This document shows, piece after piece, positions 7,414 through 15,214 of a stretch of 34,209 nt of DNA; the first letter of the stretch is position 1; each line of letters starts with the position of its first letter. This DNA comes from Lentisphaeria bacterium (GTDB lineage Bacteria; Verrucomicrobiota; Lentisphaeria; Victivallales; Victivallaceae), in the NCBI GenBank assembly GCA_017507125.1, contig JAFWBQ010000059.1, positions 1-34,209 on the forward strand, read 5' to 3'. The notes under the pieces are model-generated. The model had not been told where the DNA came from. It did not search any database and worked only from the letters and a program-made list of their open reading frames with translations. The translations under genes and the position numbers were made by a program.

Positions 7414-7896
7414 ATGATCCGGGAATTCAGAGCAGAAGATCTGCCCACGCTTATCGAAATCGCCCGCAAAGCATGGAAACCCATCTTTGACAACTATAAA
7501 AATTTGTTGGGAGAAGAGCTATACCCCATCCTCTATCCCGATCCGGAGGAACCTTTCCGGGTCAAGGAAAGGGAGATCATCTCACAGGCAGAAAAGGTTC
7601 CCCACGAAATATTGATCTGCGAAAGAAACGGTAAGATCGCCGGTTTCATCTTCTTCGGCATGAGAGGAAAGACCGGCATCATCTGCAACAACGCCAAAGA
7701 TCCCGATTCCACGGAACGGGGCGTCGCACAGGAAATGTATGCAGCCGTCCTTGAAAAGTTCAAAGCCGCCGGAATGACCGTTGCCACCGTGGGAACCGGT
7801 CTGGACTCCGCCCATGCTCCTGCCCGGAAAGCCTACGAAAAAGCCGGGTTCAGAGCCCGTATGGATAAAACAGTTTACTATATGAAAATTGATTGA
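7414..7896 (+). CDS. GNAT family N-acetyltransferase
   Basis: ATG at 7414 (160 aa) is chosen because AAGGAG lies 5 nt upstream. A GTG at 7399 would place the ribosome site inside the gene. The protein has the GNAT order: MIREFRAEDLPTLIEIARKAW (strand 1/helix 1), a central EILICERNGKIAGFIFF strand pair, a somewhat degenerate acetyl-CoA loop near STERGVAQEMY, and the C-terminal ARKAYEKAGFRARMDKTVYYMK typical of strands 5-7. It transfers acetyl from acetyl-CoA to an unidentified amine in the cytoplasm. The next gene begins 14 bp after its stop, so the two form an operon. Confidence 0.9.
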   Translation: MIREFRAEDLPTLIEIARKAWKPIFDNYKNLLGEELYPILYPDPEEPFRVKEREIISQAEKVPHEILICERNGKIAGFIFFGMRGKTGIICNNAKDPDSTERGVAQEMYAAVLEKFKAAGMTVATVGTGLDSAHAPARKAYEKAGFRARMDKTVYYMKID

Positions 7897-7910
7897 ACAG
7901 GTTGAAAATC

Positions 7911-9890
7911 ATGCTCCCTAAAGCCTATACAGATTCCCTTGCCTTTGTCAAAGATCCTCTTTACAGTGTTGAAGCTCCCAATCCGCCCGATCCCTGCGAA
8001 GGAGGCAGAGGATTCTGGATCTACGGACAATATGAGTTTGAAGCCTTTATTCTGGAAAAGATGTGCCGGGAAAAAAATGAAGCCAAACTCAAAGTGGGTT
8101 ATACCAAGTTCCGCCGTGTACCTCAGAAAACTCTTTCTTTCAGCGCCGCATTCGATGCGGAAGAAAAAATCCTGCTGCGTTTCTGTGGAACAGAAGAGCT
8201 CCTCTGGCAGGGCGCAGGCACCTTGCAGCGCCGGGAAATCCCGGAAGGGTGTTTGGTCACACTTCCCGGTGCAGGACGTCTGACAGTAACGGTCAGGGTT
8301 TCTGACATAGAAAAAGAGATCCCGGCACTTTATGTGGAAAAAGATCCGGAAAAGTGGTGCAGCACTGCTTCCGGAGAACAGCGTTTCACAGCGCGTCCGG
8401 CAAGAGCGGACGGCGTAATTCCCCACCGGGCGGTCATGGCACAGGCAGAGCTTGTTCCGGAAAAGTGCGGTGAAAAATTGTGGGATGCAGGGCGGGAGGT
8501 CATCTGCTATGTGGATATCAAAACCGCTCCCGGCGAAAAGGCTGAACTTTTCGTGGGCGAAAGTCTGCCTGAAGCAGAAAATAATGATCCCGCCCATAAA
8601 GAACAGACCGGAGAACTTATTTCCCTTGCTCCGGGCCATTTCACAAGCAAAGTCCCTCTTGCCCTGAGATATATCAGAGTTGAAAATGCCCGTTCTCCTG
8701 AAGTTAAACTCAGATGCCTCTTTCATCCGGCGGCGTACAGAGGTGCCTTTGCCGCTCCTGAAGAACCGCTCCTGACTCAAATATGGCTCCAGAGCGCCTA
8801 CACGCTGCGCCTCTGCATGATGAACTTTCTCAACGACGGCATCAAAAGGGATCGTCTTCCCTGGGCGGGGGATCTGGCAGTTTCTCTCATGGGGAACGCC
8901 AGCGTTTTTCTTGACAACACCATCACACGGGACACCCTTTCGGTACTGGGAGCTGTCAGCGTTGAAACGGCGCATATCAACACCATTGTGGACTACACTT
9001 TATGGCATCTGATCAGCCACAACGTTTATCAGCAGTTTTCCGGGGACAGGGAGTTTCTCAAACAGGAGTTTCCCCGCCTGAAAGAGACATTGACCTTTCT
9101 GCTGAACTGCCGCTGTGACGCCAAAGGACTCCTTATCGTTGCCCCGAAAGACTGGCTCTTTATTGACTGGGTCCCGGGAGAAAAATATACAGCGCTCCAG
9201 ATGCTCTTTGTCATGGCGCTCAGGGCTGGCGCCGCCCTTGCGGAACGTCTGGAAGAAAAATCCCTTGAAAAAGAACTTCTTGCCGCTGCCGAAAAAGCAG
9301 AACAAAGCATCAAAGAGTGCGCCTATGACCGGGAACGCCGCCTTTTTGCCGCCGCTCCGGGGAGCGGAGAATTTTCCCGTCACGCCAACATGCTTGCGGT
9401 CATTGCAGATGTTGCTGATGACGCTGCGAAAGAAAGTATCGCCTCTGCTCTTGCCGGCGATGAACTTCCCCCTGTGGGTACGCCCTATATGTCCTTCTTT
9501 GAATCCCTTGCCCTTGCCCGGTGCGGCAAAGCGGATGAGGCACTTAAAAAGATCCGCACCATCTGGGGCGGCATGCTTGCTCTGGGTGCGACGACCTTCT
9601 GGGAGGGATTTGATCCGGCGCATAAAGAAAATGAACACCTTGTCTTTTACGGGCGTCCTTTCGGCAAGAGTCTCTGCCACGCCTGGAGCGCAGGACCGCT
9701 CTGGCTGTTCTTTGAGATCCTTCTGGGAATACGCCCGGAAAAAGATGGATGGGAGACATTTTCCATCTCCCCCCTGCCGGATGCAACTGTTTCAGCGGTG
9801 ATCCCAGTTCCTCAGGGGCGCATTGAAATTGAGTGTATCAAAGGGAAGATCGTCAAACTTCTTACCCCGCCGGGATGCACAAGGGTGTGA
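7911..9890 (+). CDS. GH78-like (alpha-L-rhamnosidase-related) glycoside hydrolase, cytoplasmic
   Basis: The ATG at 7911 gives 659 aa; an in-frame TTG at 7893 overlapping the previous stop is possible, but CAGG fits the ATG better. The N-terminal 300 residues are mostly beta-strand. The rest resembles the (alpha/alpha)6 barrel of GH78 enzymes, with DGIKRDRLPWAGD starting at Asp309 and WEGFD with Glu565, matching the usual acid and base regions. The classical RDE in the acid motif is RDR here, so this may be a divergent subgroup with another substrate. There is no signal peptide, so it should process imported oligosaccharides. It is co-transcribed with the acetyltransferase, which may act on, or be unrelated to, the sugar. 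Confidence 0.82.
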   Translation: MLPKAYTDSLAFVKDPLYSVEAPNPPDPCEGGRGFWIYGQYEFEAFILEKMCREKNEAKLKVGYTKFRRVPQKTLSFSAAFDAEEKILLRFCGTEELLWQGAGTLQRREIPEGCLVTLPGAGRLTVTVRVSDIEKEIPALYVEKDPEKWCSTASGEQRFTARPARADGVIPHRAVMAQAELVPEKCGEKLWDAGREVICYVDIKTAPGEKAELFVGESLPEAENNDPAHKEQTGELISLAPGHFTSKVPLALRYIRVENARSPEVKLRCLFHPAAYRGAFAAPEEPLLTQIWLQSAYTLRLCMMNFLNDGIKRDRLPWAGDLAVSLMGNASVFLDNTITRDTLSVLGAVSVETAHINTIVDYTLWHLISHNVYQQFSGDREFLKQEFPRLKETLTFLLNCRCDAKGLLIVAPKDWLFIDWVPGEKYTALQMLFVMALRAGAALAERLEEKSLEKELLAAAEKAEQSIKECAYDRERRLFAAAPGSGEFSRHANMLAVIADVADDAAKESIASALAGDELPPVGTPYMSFFESLALARCGKADEALKKIRTIWGGMLALGATTFWEGFDPAHKENEHLVFYGRPFGKSLCHAWSAGPLWLFFEILLGIRPEKDGWETFSISPLPDATVSAVIPVPQGRIEIECIKGKIVKLLTPPGCTRV

Positions 9891-9975
9891 CCTCTCTTCT
9901 TTCCGGGGAACGTTTTCAAGAGCTTGTTTATGGACTGAAAGTGTAGAAAATCCTTTTTTTGATACTGTTTTTTAT

Positions 9976-10004
9976 TTGCAATTTTCTTTTTCAAGGTATA
10001 TATT
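9976..10004 (+). promoter_or_regulatory. Promoter of the sigma/zinc-finger/kinase operon
   Basis: TTGCAA (9976-9981), 17-bp spacer, TATATT (9999-10004), about 41 bp before the GTG at 10046. Confidence 0.7.
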
Positions 10005-10045
10005 AAAACCTGAGTTTCTGCATATTGCAAAAGGAGCAAGGGGCA

Positions 10046-10609
10046 GTGTCTTTCACAACGGATGTATCATTTCTTGAAAAAATAAGCGAAGGTGATGAGG
10101 TTTCCTGGGAAAAATTCAAGGAGATCTATTCACCTCTTATCCGTTTCTGCGGACATGAATGGGGACTGACAGATCTTGAGATCGAAGATCTTGTACAGGA
10201 TGTCATGATCAGTTTCTTCATGGGTTCCAAAACCTTTCGCTATGACCGCAGCAAAGGGAAGTTCCGCTCCTATCTTCAGGAGATTGCCAAAAACAAAGTC
10301 TTTACCATCCTGCGTAAAAAACAAAATCTCCCGGTTGCAGCTGACGAAAACATCACCCTCATGGATTATGCTTTTGATGACAAATGGGATTCAGAGTGGC
10401 ACAAGTATCTTTGCGCCGAAGCCTTCAAACTGCTCCGGAAAGAGATGGAACCCATTTCGTTCCGTTCCTTCCACATGTATGTGATGGAGGAGATCCCACC
10501 CAACAAGGTGGCAGCGGAACTGGGAATATCGGTCAATGCTGTTTATATCAACAAATGCCGTGCCCTTGAACATCTCCGCCGGACGATCCGGGAACTTGAA
10601 AAACTGTAA
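10046..10609 (+). CDS. ECF-like sigma-70 family RNA polymerase sigma factor
   Basis: GTG at 10046 (187 aa) is preferred since AAGGAG is 9 nt upstream; a TTG at 10025 would include that site in the gene. Region 2 is seen in IYSPLIRFCGHEWGLTDLEIEDLVQDVM and the following FRYDRSKGKFRSYLQEIAKNKVF. Region 4 is a helix-turn-helix, IPPNKVAAELGISVNAVYINKCRALEHLRR. Region 3 is absent, as in ECF sigma factors. It should direct RNA polymerase to a small set of promoters. It heads an operon with a zinc-finger protein (gap 23 bp to ATG) and a membrane Ser/Thr kinase, an arrangement known from Planctomycetes-group ECF factors. Its target promoters are not evident here. Confidence 0.9.
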   Translation: MSFTTDVSFLEKISEGDEVSWEKFKEIYSPLIRFCGHEWGLTDLEIEDLVQDVMISFFMGSKTFRYDRSKGKFRSYLQEIAKNKVFTILRKKQNLPVAADENITLMDYAFDDKWDSEWHKYLCAEAFKLLRKEMEPISFRSFHMYVMEEIPPNKVAAELGISVNAVYINKCRALEHLRRTIRELEKL

Positions 10610-10632
10610 ACACTCCCCTTTTGTACCCGATC

Positions 10633-10863
10633 ATGCGACATTTTGAAGATTTTGAAATTGAACATCTGCTGAATTCAACCGGTTCTTTTCTGCTCCGTTT
10701 CCGGTGTGCTCAGCATCTGAAAAAATGTCCTCTCTGCCGTCAGCGGAAGGCGCGGCTCATGGAAGAAAATTTTCTTGCCGGCAAGGTCCGGGAGGCAGTC
10801 AGATGTCTTGAAGGGTTCCGCAAGGATCAGAAAGAAAATCTACCGCCGGAGAGCAGCAGATGA
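10633..10863 (+). CDS. Small HxxxCxxC zinc-finger protein, candidate anti-sigma factor
   Basis: This 76-residue protein (80 if the TTG at 10621 is used) contains CAQHLKKCPLCRQRK, the HxxxCxxC signature of anti-sigma zinc-finger domains, followed by a charged helix LAGKVREAVRCLEG. It lacks the membrane segment many anti-sigma factors have. No strong ribosome site is visible, so translation may depend on coupling to the sigma gene, whose stop is only 11-23 bp upstream. Its stop overlaps the kinase start (ATGA at 10860-10863), so all three genes are tightly linked. A direct grip on the neighbouring sigma factor is likely by analogy, not shown. Confidence 0.7.
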   Translation: MRHFEDFEIEHLLNSTGSFLLRFRCAQHLKKCPLCRQRKARLMEENFLAGKVREAVRCLEGFRKDQKENLPPESSR

Positions 10864-13577
10864 GTTCCGTAAAACAGATTTGCCCCGAATGCCGCTTTGA
10901 ATTTTTTCCGGATGAAGCTGAATTCATTCCGGATGGACGGGGTTGTCCCAGATGCAGAACTCAAGTAACTGTTGCAGAACTTCCGGAAGCAAATGTGCCA
11001 TCTCCCCCGCCGCCCCTGCTGAGCAGCGGCACCATTTTTGACAAATACCGTATCCTTAATTTTGTAGGTGCCGGCGGCATGGGCGAAGTTTATAAAGCAG
11101 AACATCTGCTGCTGAAACAAATCTTTGCCTTGAAGGTGATGAAACAGCAGGGAGTCTGCAAGGAAAGTATCAGCAGCAAACGTTTTCTCCGTGAAGCAAA
11201 ATGTTTTCACCTTCTGGATCATCCCAATATTGTCCGGGTCTTTGAGATCGGATGCGATAAAAACAGCGGATTGCTTTATATTTCCATGGAGTACCTGGAG
11301 GGCGGCAGCCTCGCCGCAGAGTGCGGCAGAAAACTTTCTGAAACAGAAGTGCTCAAGATCGCCTCCGACATCGCCAAAGCTCTTGAGGCTCTCGAAAAAA
11401 ACAGTATGGTCCACAGGGATATCAAGCCTTCCAATATCATGCGGGACGGCAGCGGCAATTGTAAACTCATGGATTTGGGCATTGCCAAAAACCGTTGGGA
11501 AAACGGCGATGCTCAAACACTGACTCTTGACAACTGCGTCATCGGCACGCCTGCCTACGCAAGTCCGGAACAGTGTTGTTCCCCTCACAACGTGGACATC
11601 CGTTCAGACATCTACTCTCTGGGCATCACTCTTTATGAGCTGGCCAGCGGCACTCTGCCCAATGTGGGTTCAACGCCTCTTGAAACGATCCTCAACGTGA
11701 TCCACAAGGAGCCGCCCCCTCTGGGCAAGCTGCCCACAGAACTTTCAGCAAGAACCGTACGGCTTATTGAGTGCATGATAGAAAAGTCTCCGGAAAACCG
11801 TCCGGCTGATGCCGCCTCTCTGAGCCGCATGGTCGATATGGTGCGTCAGGGAGGAAATCCTGTGCTTTCAAGAAGAGGTCTGCATTGGAAAAAGATCATT
11901 TCTGCCGCAGGAGTGGTGCTGCTTCTGGGGGGAGTTTCGGCAGCGGGATCTTTTCTGTTTGCGGAAAAAAAGAGTAAAGTCGTTTCTCCGGCAGAGAGAG
12001 CAAACGTCGCCCCCAAGCCACCGGAAGAGAAATCTGCGCCCCCCTCCTTTTTACGACAGCAGTTTGTTGTTCCCGGAAAAACCAGAACGCTCCCGGCACG
12101 CATTGAGGAATATAACAGAGTTCTGGATTTTCTGAACTCTGATGCAGCCATTTCCCTTCCTTTCCGCAAAGAACGGCAGCAGCTTTTCATCCAGTGGAAA
12201 CAAAACCTTGAAACTCTGCTCAAAAGAAAAAAAGAAAGACGCTCCCGGCGCATTTGTATCTCACTTTCCTCAGTTTTCAGATCTGAAATCGAAAGCTACC
12301 TTAAAACCAACAAATTCCATCCCTTTTTCCACGATCCGAAAGGGATCGCCCTTGTCCGCAAGATCATAACCGCATTGCAGGCCGGGGAAATAGATCCTGA
12401 TACCGTCTTTGAAGAAAAAAAGAAAATAAAGCGCTCTCTGACGGGACTGGTGCTCAACGGCAGGCTCCCCATGTCGGAGCATCTGCTCAAAAGATTGATC
12501 TTTTCCGGCGCGGACATTGATGCGGGACACGGGCCGGAAAGCAAATTTCCTGCCTCACCCTACATAGAAAATACCAGGGCGCGCCTGACAGGGATCATGG
12601 CATTCAACGGTGCCGACAATGTGGATCTCAAGGATGGCTCCTCCATGCTTCTTTCGGTTCTTGATCCCTCTTATCCTTTTCTGGTGTGCCGTCCGAAGAA
12701 AGATAATGTAGACTGGCCCCTGGCAAATCTTCTGGTGGCGTCAGGCGCCCTGCTTGATGTGGAAAACAAACAGGGACGTGCCCCGGTACACTTTGCAGCG
12801 CTCCACAACAAAGGCGAACTTCTCACCAAAATGCTCCTTGCCGGAACCACCCGGGGGGATCTCCGGGATCAGGATGGCTGCACTCCTTTTCAGCTGGCAG
12901 TCAGAAATCATGCTTCAGAAACGATCAATGTCCTGACGCGCTTTGCACTGACATCGCCGGTCTCACGTGCCGACCGGGCACAGGGATCTTTGATCTTTGC
13001 CATCAAGAACAATGAGCCACTGCTGGCAGAACAGGCTCTTGACGCGGGCGCTTCTCTTGATTTTATCTATGCCAACAGACTCAATGCAATGCAGAATGCA
13101 GTTTTGTACCGCAGAACGGCCCTGGTAAAATTTCTGCTTGAAAGGGGAGTTCTCCCCGAAAGCAAAGGAAGAACACTCTCTCTTGAGGGAATTTCGATCT
13201 GTACCGGTTCTCCTGAAATATTCAAACTTCTGCTTGAAAAAAACCTGCCTGAAAATATGACGCTGCTGCAGAAAAGCACACAGGTCTGGCTTCCGGAAAC
13301 AGTGCTGACGCACTATCGAAAAAGAGCGGACATCGCTTCAAAATATTTCGATATCATGCTGAAATTCAAATGGGATATCAACCAACCGGGGCCCCGCGGC
13401 ATCAATGCTCTTGAAAGAGCCCTGCTTTTGCCCGACGTACAAATCAATGTGATCCGTTATCTTCTTGAAAAGGGAGCGGATCCGGTAAAACTTTTTGAAA
13501 GAAAAAAGGTGGATCTCAGAAAAATCGATCCGCGCATCATGCAGCTGCTCAAAAGTGCCGCTGCCGGGAAACATTAA
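10860..13577 (+). CDS. Ser/Thr protein kinase with zinc ribbon, one membrane segment and ankyrin repeats
   Basis: This is a 905-residue protein. Residues 8-32 carry a CxxC...CxxC zinc ribbon (Cys8, 11, 29, 32). The kinase domain (about 60-325) has the Gly loop VGAGGMGEVY, Lys92, HRDIKPSN with Asp187 and Asn192, DLG in place of DFG at 205-207, and the SPEQ segment, so it should be active. A hydrophobic segment (about 346-369) would cross the membrane once. A basic, helical linker leads to ankyrin-type repeats from about 535 to the end (for example LLVASGALLDVENKQGRAPVHFAAL, split here only for illustration as GALLDVENKQGRAP and HFAAL). By the usual topology the kinase is cytoplasmic and the ankyrins extracytoplasmic, which is unusual. 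It overlaps the zinc-finger gene by ATGA. Phosphorylation of the sigma or zinc-finger partner is inference. Confidence 0.9.
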   Translation: MSSVKQICPECRFEFFPDEAEFIPDGRGCPRCRTQVTVAELPEANVPSPPPPLLSSGTIFDKYRILNFVGAGGMGEVYKAEHLLLKQIFALKVMKQQGVCKESISSKRFLREAKCFHLLDHPNIVRVFEIGCDKNSGLLYISMEYLEGGSLAAECGRKLSETEVLKIASDIAKALEALEKNSMVHRDIKPSNIMRDGSGNCKLMDLGIAKNRWENGDAQTLTLDNCVIGTPAYASPEQCCSPHNVDIRSDIYSLGITLYELASGTLPNVGSTPLETILNVIHKEPPPLGKLPTELSARTVRLIECMIEKSPENRPADAASLSRMVDMVRQGGNPVLSRRGLHWKKIISAAGVVLLLGGVSAAGSFLFAEKKSKVVSPAERANVAPKPPEEKSAPPSFLRQQFVVPGKTRTLPARIEEYNRVLDFLNSDAAISLPFRKERQQLFIQWKQNLETLLKRKKERRSRRICISLSSVFRSEIESYLKTNKFHPFFHDPKGIALVRKIITALQAGEIDPDTVFEEKKKIKRSLTGLVLNGRLPMSEHLLKRLIFSGADIDAGHGPESKFPASPYIENTRARLTGIMAFNGADNVDLKDGSSMLLSVLDPSYPFLVCRPKKDNVDWPLANLLVASGALLDVENKQGRAPVHFAALHNKGELLTKMLLAGTTRGDLRDQDGCTPFQLAVRNHASETINVLTRFALTSPVSRADRAQGSLIFAIKNNEPLLAEQALDAGASLDFIYANRLNAMQNAVLYRRTALVKFLLERGVLPESKGRTLSLEGISICTGSPEIFKLLLEKNLPENMTLLQKSTQVWLPETVLTHYRKRADIASKYFDIMLKFKWDINQPGPRGINALERALLLPDVQINVIRYLLEKGADPVKLFERKKVDLRKIDPRIMQLLKSAAAGKH

Positions 13578-13670
13578 CCCCCCGTCCCCCCTCTCCTTTA
13601 GGGCTCCGGAGCGGAAACGTTCTGACAATGTCGAGGAGTCGGAAAGTTGCTTCAAGGTATTTTAAAGACA

Positions 13671-13718
13671 AAAAGGCCGTTGCCGACCTCTCTCTCAGAG
13701 GTTCTGCAACAGCCTTTT
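13671..13718 (-). terminator. Intrinsic terminator of rpsT, probably bidirectional
   Basis: AAAAGGCCGTTGC (13671-13683) pairs with GCAACAGCCTTTT (13706-13718) with one mismatch. CCTCT/AGAGG extends the stem inside. Reading minus, GCC is followed by TTTTT. It lies 21 bp past the rpsT stop and could also stop the kinase transcript from the other side. Confidence 0.85.
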
Positions 13719-13738
13719 CTTCTGCTCAGGAAATAAAA

Positions 13739-13996
13739 TTACTTGGCAGCAGCAAGCTTGTCAGCCTGGGATTTCTTGCGGGCGGCGCGGTTGGCGGGAA
13801 TAACACCAACTTTGGCAGCCTTGTCCAGACGGCTGACGAAATTGCGGCGAAGCTCATCAGCCTGAGCATCACCGGCTTCAACAGCAGCACGCAGTTTCTT
13901 TTCCAGGGTCTTGAGTTCGCTGAGTCTGGAACGGTTGCGGAGATTAGCTTCGGTGCTGGTCCGCAGACGTTTGGAAGCCTGTTTTGAGTGGGGCAT
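13739..13996 (-). CDS. rpsT: 30S ribosomal protein S20
   Basis: The 85-residue basic protein matches S20 in length and in its order of motifs: MPHSKQASKRLRTSTEANLRNRS at the start (split, the key part being SKQASKRLRTS and ANLRNRS), SELKTLEKKLRAAVEAGD in the middle, and LDKAAKVGVIPANRAARKKSQ near the end. It binds 16S rRNA early in small-subunit assembly. GGAG lies about 9 nt before the ATG, and a near-consensus promoter and a terminator make it a single-gene unit. Start and stop are unambiguous. Confidence 0.95.
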   Translation of the reverse strand: MPHSKQASKRLRTSTEANLRNRSRLSELKTLEKKLRAAVEAGDAQADELRRNFVSRLDKAAKVGVIPANRAARKKSQADKLAAAK

Positions 13997-14050
13997 TTTT
14001 TAGTCTCCAATATCTGTTAAATTAAGTGAATAATCCTGTAACATTTGGTT

Positions 14051-14079
14051 AATATACATCCACTATGGCGTTTTGTCAA
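14051..14079 (-). promoter_or_regulatory. rpsT promoter
   Basis: On the minus strand TTGACA (14074-14079), 17-bp spacer, TATATT (14051-14056): a perfect -35 and the -10 form common in this window. Confidence 0.88.
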
Positions 14080-14242
14080 GTATCAGAATCAAAAAAGATA
14101 TTTTTTCTTGTAATTTTCCACAGTGAAATACCAGGAGGCGGTAAAGTTGTTCCTGCAAGGCCTCTTATCACGGGAGTCACCCCGCCATAGGATCATCAGC
14201 GGGGAGCATACCGGCACGGCTCTGATATGTTGAAAGGGGGGC

Positions 14243-15079
14243 TTACCAGGTATCTCTTTCAAAGTTTGATCCCTGCCAGAAAGACTCCGTCCAATAGCGG
14301 TAGTGGGTGGTTGAAACAGGGACCTTGCCGTACTTGAAATAGGCGGCATGTGCGTCGATAAAGACCACGTTCAATCCGTTGTTGTGCCGGAAATCGATCT
14401 GATAGGTGGAGTCGCTTGCATACTGATAGCCCACGTTCAAACTGCCGTTGGAGTCCATGAGCGCCGAAGTCCGGCTGGGGCGTTTGTAGGCTTCGATCTT
14501 CTTGATGGTCCCCACATAGGCGTTGCGGGCAATGGAGCCGTAGCGGTTGTCACTGTTCACCTTGTAATGTTTCAGTGCATCAGGGGTGGTGCTGGGGCAG
14601 AAAAGTTTGCAGATCCGCCATGTTTTACCATTGAAATAAGCTCCTGCAATGGGAACGTCAGTGTGACCTTGAATAGATGAACCGAAATAGGGAGCAAGCA
14701 TACCGTTTGAACCGCTTGACCAGTAGTTCTTCAGGAAAGGATCATTGGCGCGCCATCCCTCAAGGCGGTTCCAGTAAGGAAAAAAGGAGCCTTTGTTGTC
14801 ATCGGCATATAAAGAGAAGGCCTTTCCGAATGTTCCATGAGTATTGAGACATGCCGTCTCTCTTGCCCGTTCCCGCGCCTGTTGCAGAGAGGGCAGCAGC
14901 ATGGCGGCAAGAATGGCTATGATGGCAATAACAACAAGGAGTTCAATTAAGGTGAAGCAGTACTGCTTCACCTGTCCATGGACAGGTGAATATCTCTCTT
15001 CAGGGGCATAAGTAGGATAACAGCAGTGATGCGCTCTTTTCGCAAGGAGTTGGATGAGGGAGCAAACTCTTTTTTCCAT
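14243..15079 (-). CDS. Type II pseudopilin-like protein with prepilin cleavage/methylation motif
   Basis: This 278-residue protein carries [16 protein letters not shown] followed by [16 protein letters not shown], the prepilin-peptidase cleavage and methylation motif with its membrane-spanning N-terminal helix. A globular tail contains the late D-F-R-H-x9-D-A-H-A-A-Y-F-K motif seen in the DUF1559-like family common in Lentisphaerae and Planctomycetes. The ATG at 15079 has AGGA 9 nt upstream. The resulting leader is about 41 residues, unusually long, and Cys rather than Gly precedes the Phe. An in-frame GTG at 14971 would give a short, typical leader (MKQYC) but lacks a ribosome site. The leader codons contain the nested palindromes at 14950-14990. 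It may be a secreted or pseudopilus subunit. Confidence 0.88.
   Translation of the reverse strand: MEKRVCSLIQLLAKRAHHCCYPTYAPEERYSPVHGQVKQYCFTLIELLVVIAIIAILAAMLLPSLQQARERARETACLNTHGTFGKAFSLYADDNKGSFFPYWNRLEGWRANDPFLKNYWSSGSNGMLAPYFGSSIQGHTDVPIAGAYFNGKTWRICKLFCPSTTPDALKHYKVNSDNRYGSIARNAYVGTIKKIEAYKRPSRTSALMDSNGSLNVGYQYASDSTYQIDFRHNNGLNVVFIDAHAAYFKYGKVPVSTTHYRYWTESFWQGSNFERDTW
14950..14990. repeat. Two overlapping perfect 24-bp palindromes inside the pseudopilin leader
   Basis: Reading plus, the 41 bp are five blocks: AGGTGAA (14950-14956), GCAGTACTGC (14957-14966), TTCACCT (14967-14973), GTCCATGGAC (14974-14983), AGGTGAA (14984-14990). The middle block pairs with either flanking block, and both 10-base spacers are themselves palindromic. 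So 14950-14973 and 14967-14990 are each perfect 24-bp palindromes, and only one hairpin can form at a time on a single strand. Confidence 0.97.
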
Positions 15080-15214
15080 AATTTTGTATCCTGTTTAAGT
15101 TTTCATGGCATTGATTGATTCACTTGATGAATACAGCACTTGAAAACACTTTTGTCGATCGTATTTATTTAAGAATTTCTTCTTTCCGGATCAGGCATCT
15201 CTGATGATTGAAAA

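Noticed and set aside
7878..8975. 365-codon minus-strand frame opposite the GH78-like gene
   Set aside because: It is a shadow of a gene with clear family motifs, promoter and operon position.
14180..14204. CCCCGC/GCGGGG hairpin after the pseudopilin gene
   Set aside because: It has only a 6-bp stem and no T-run on the minus strand, so it is not called as a terminator.
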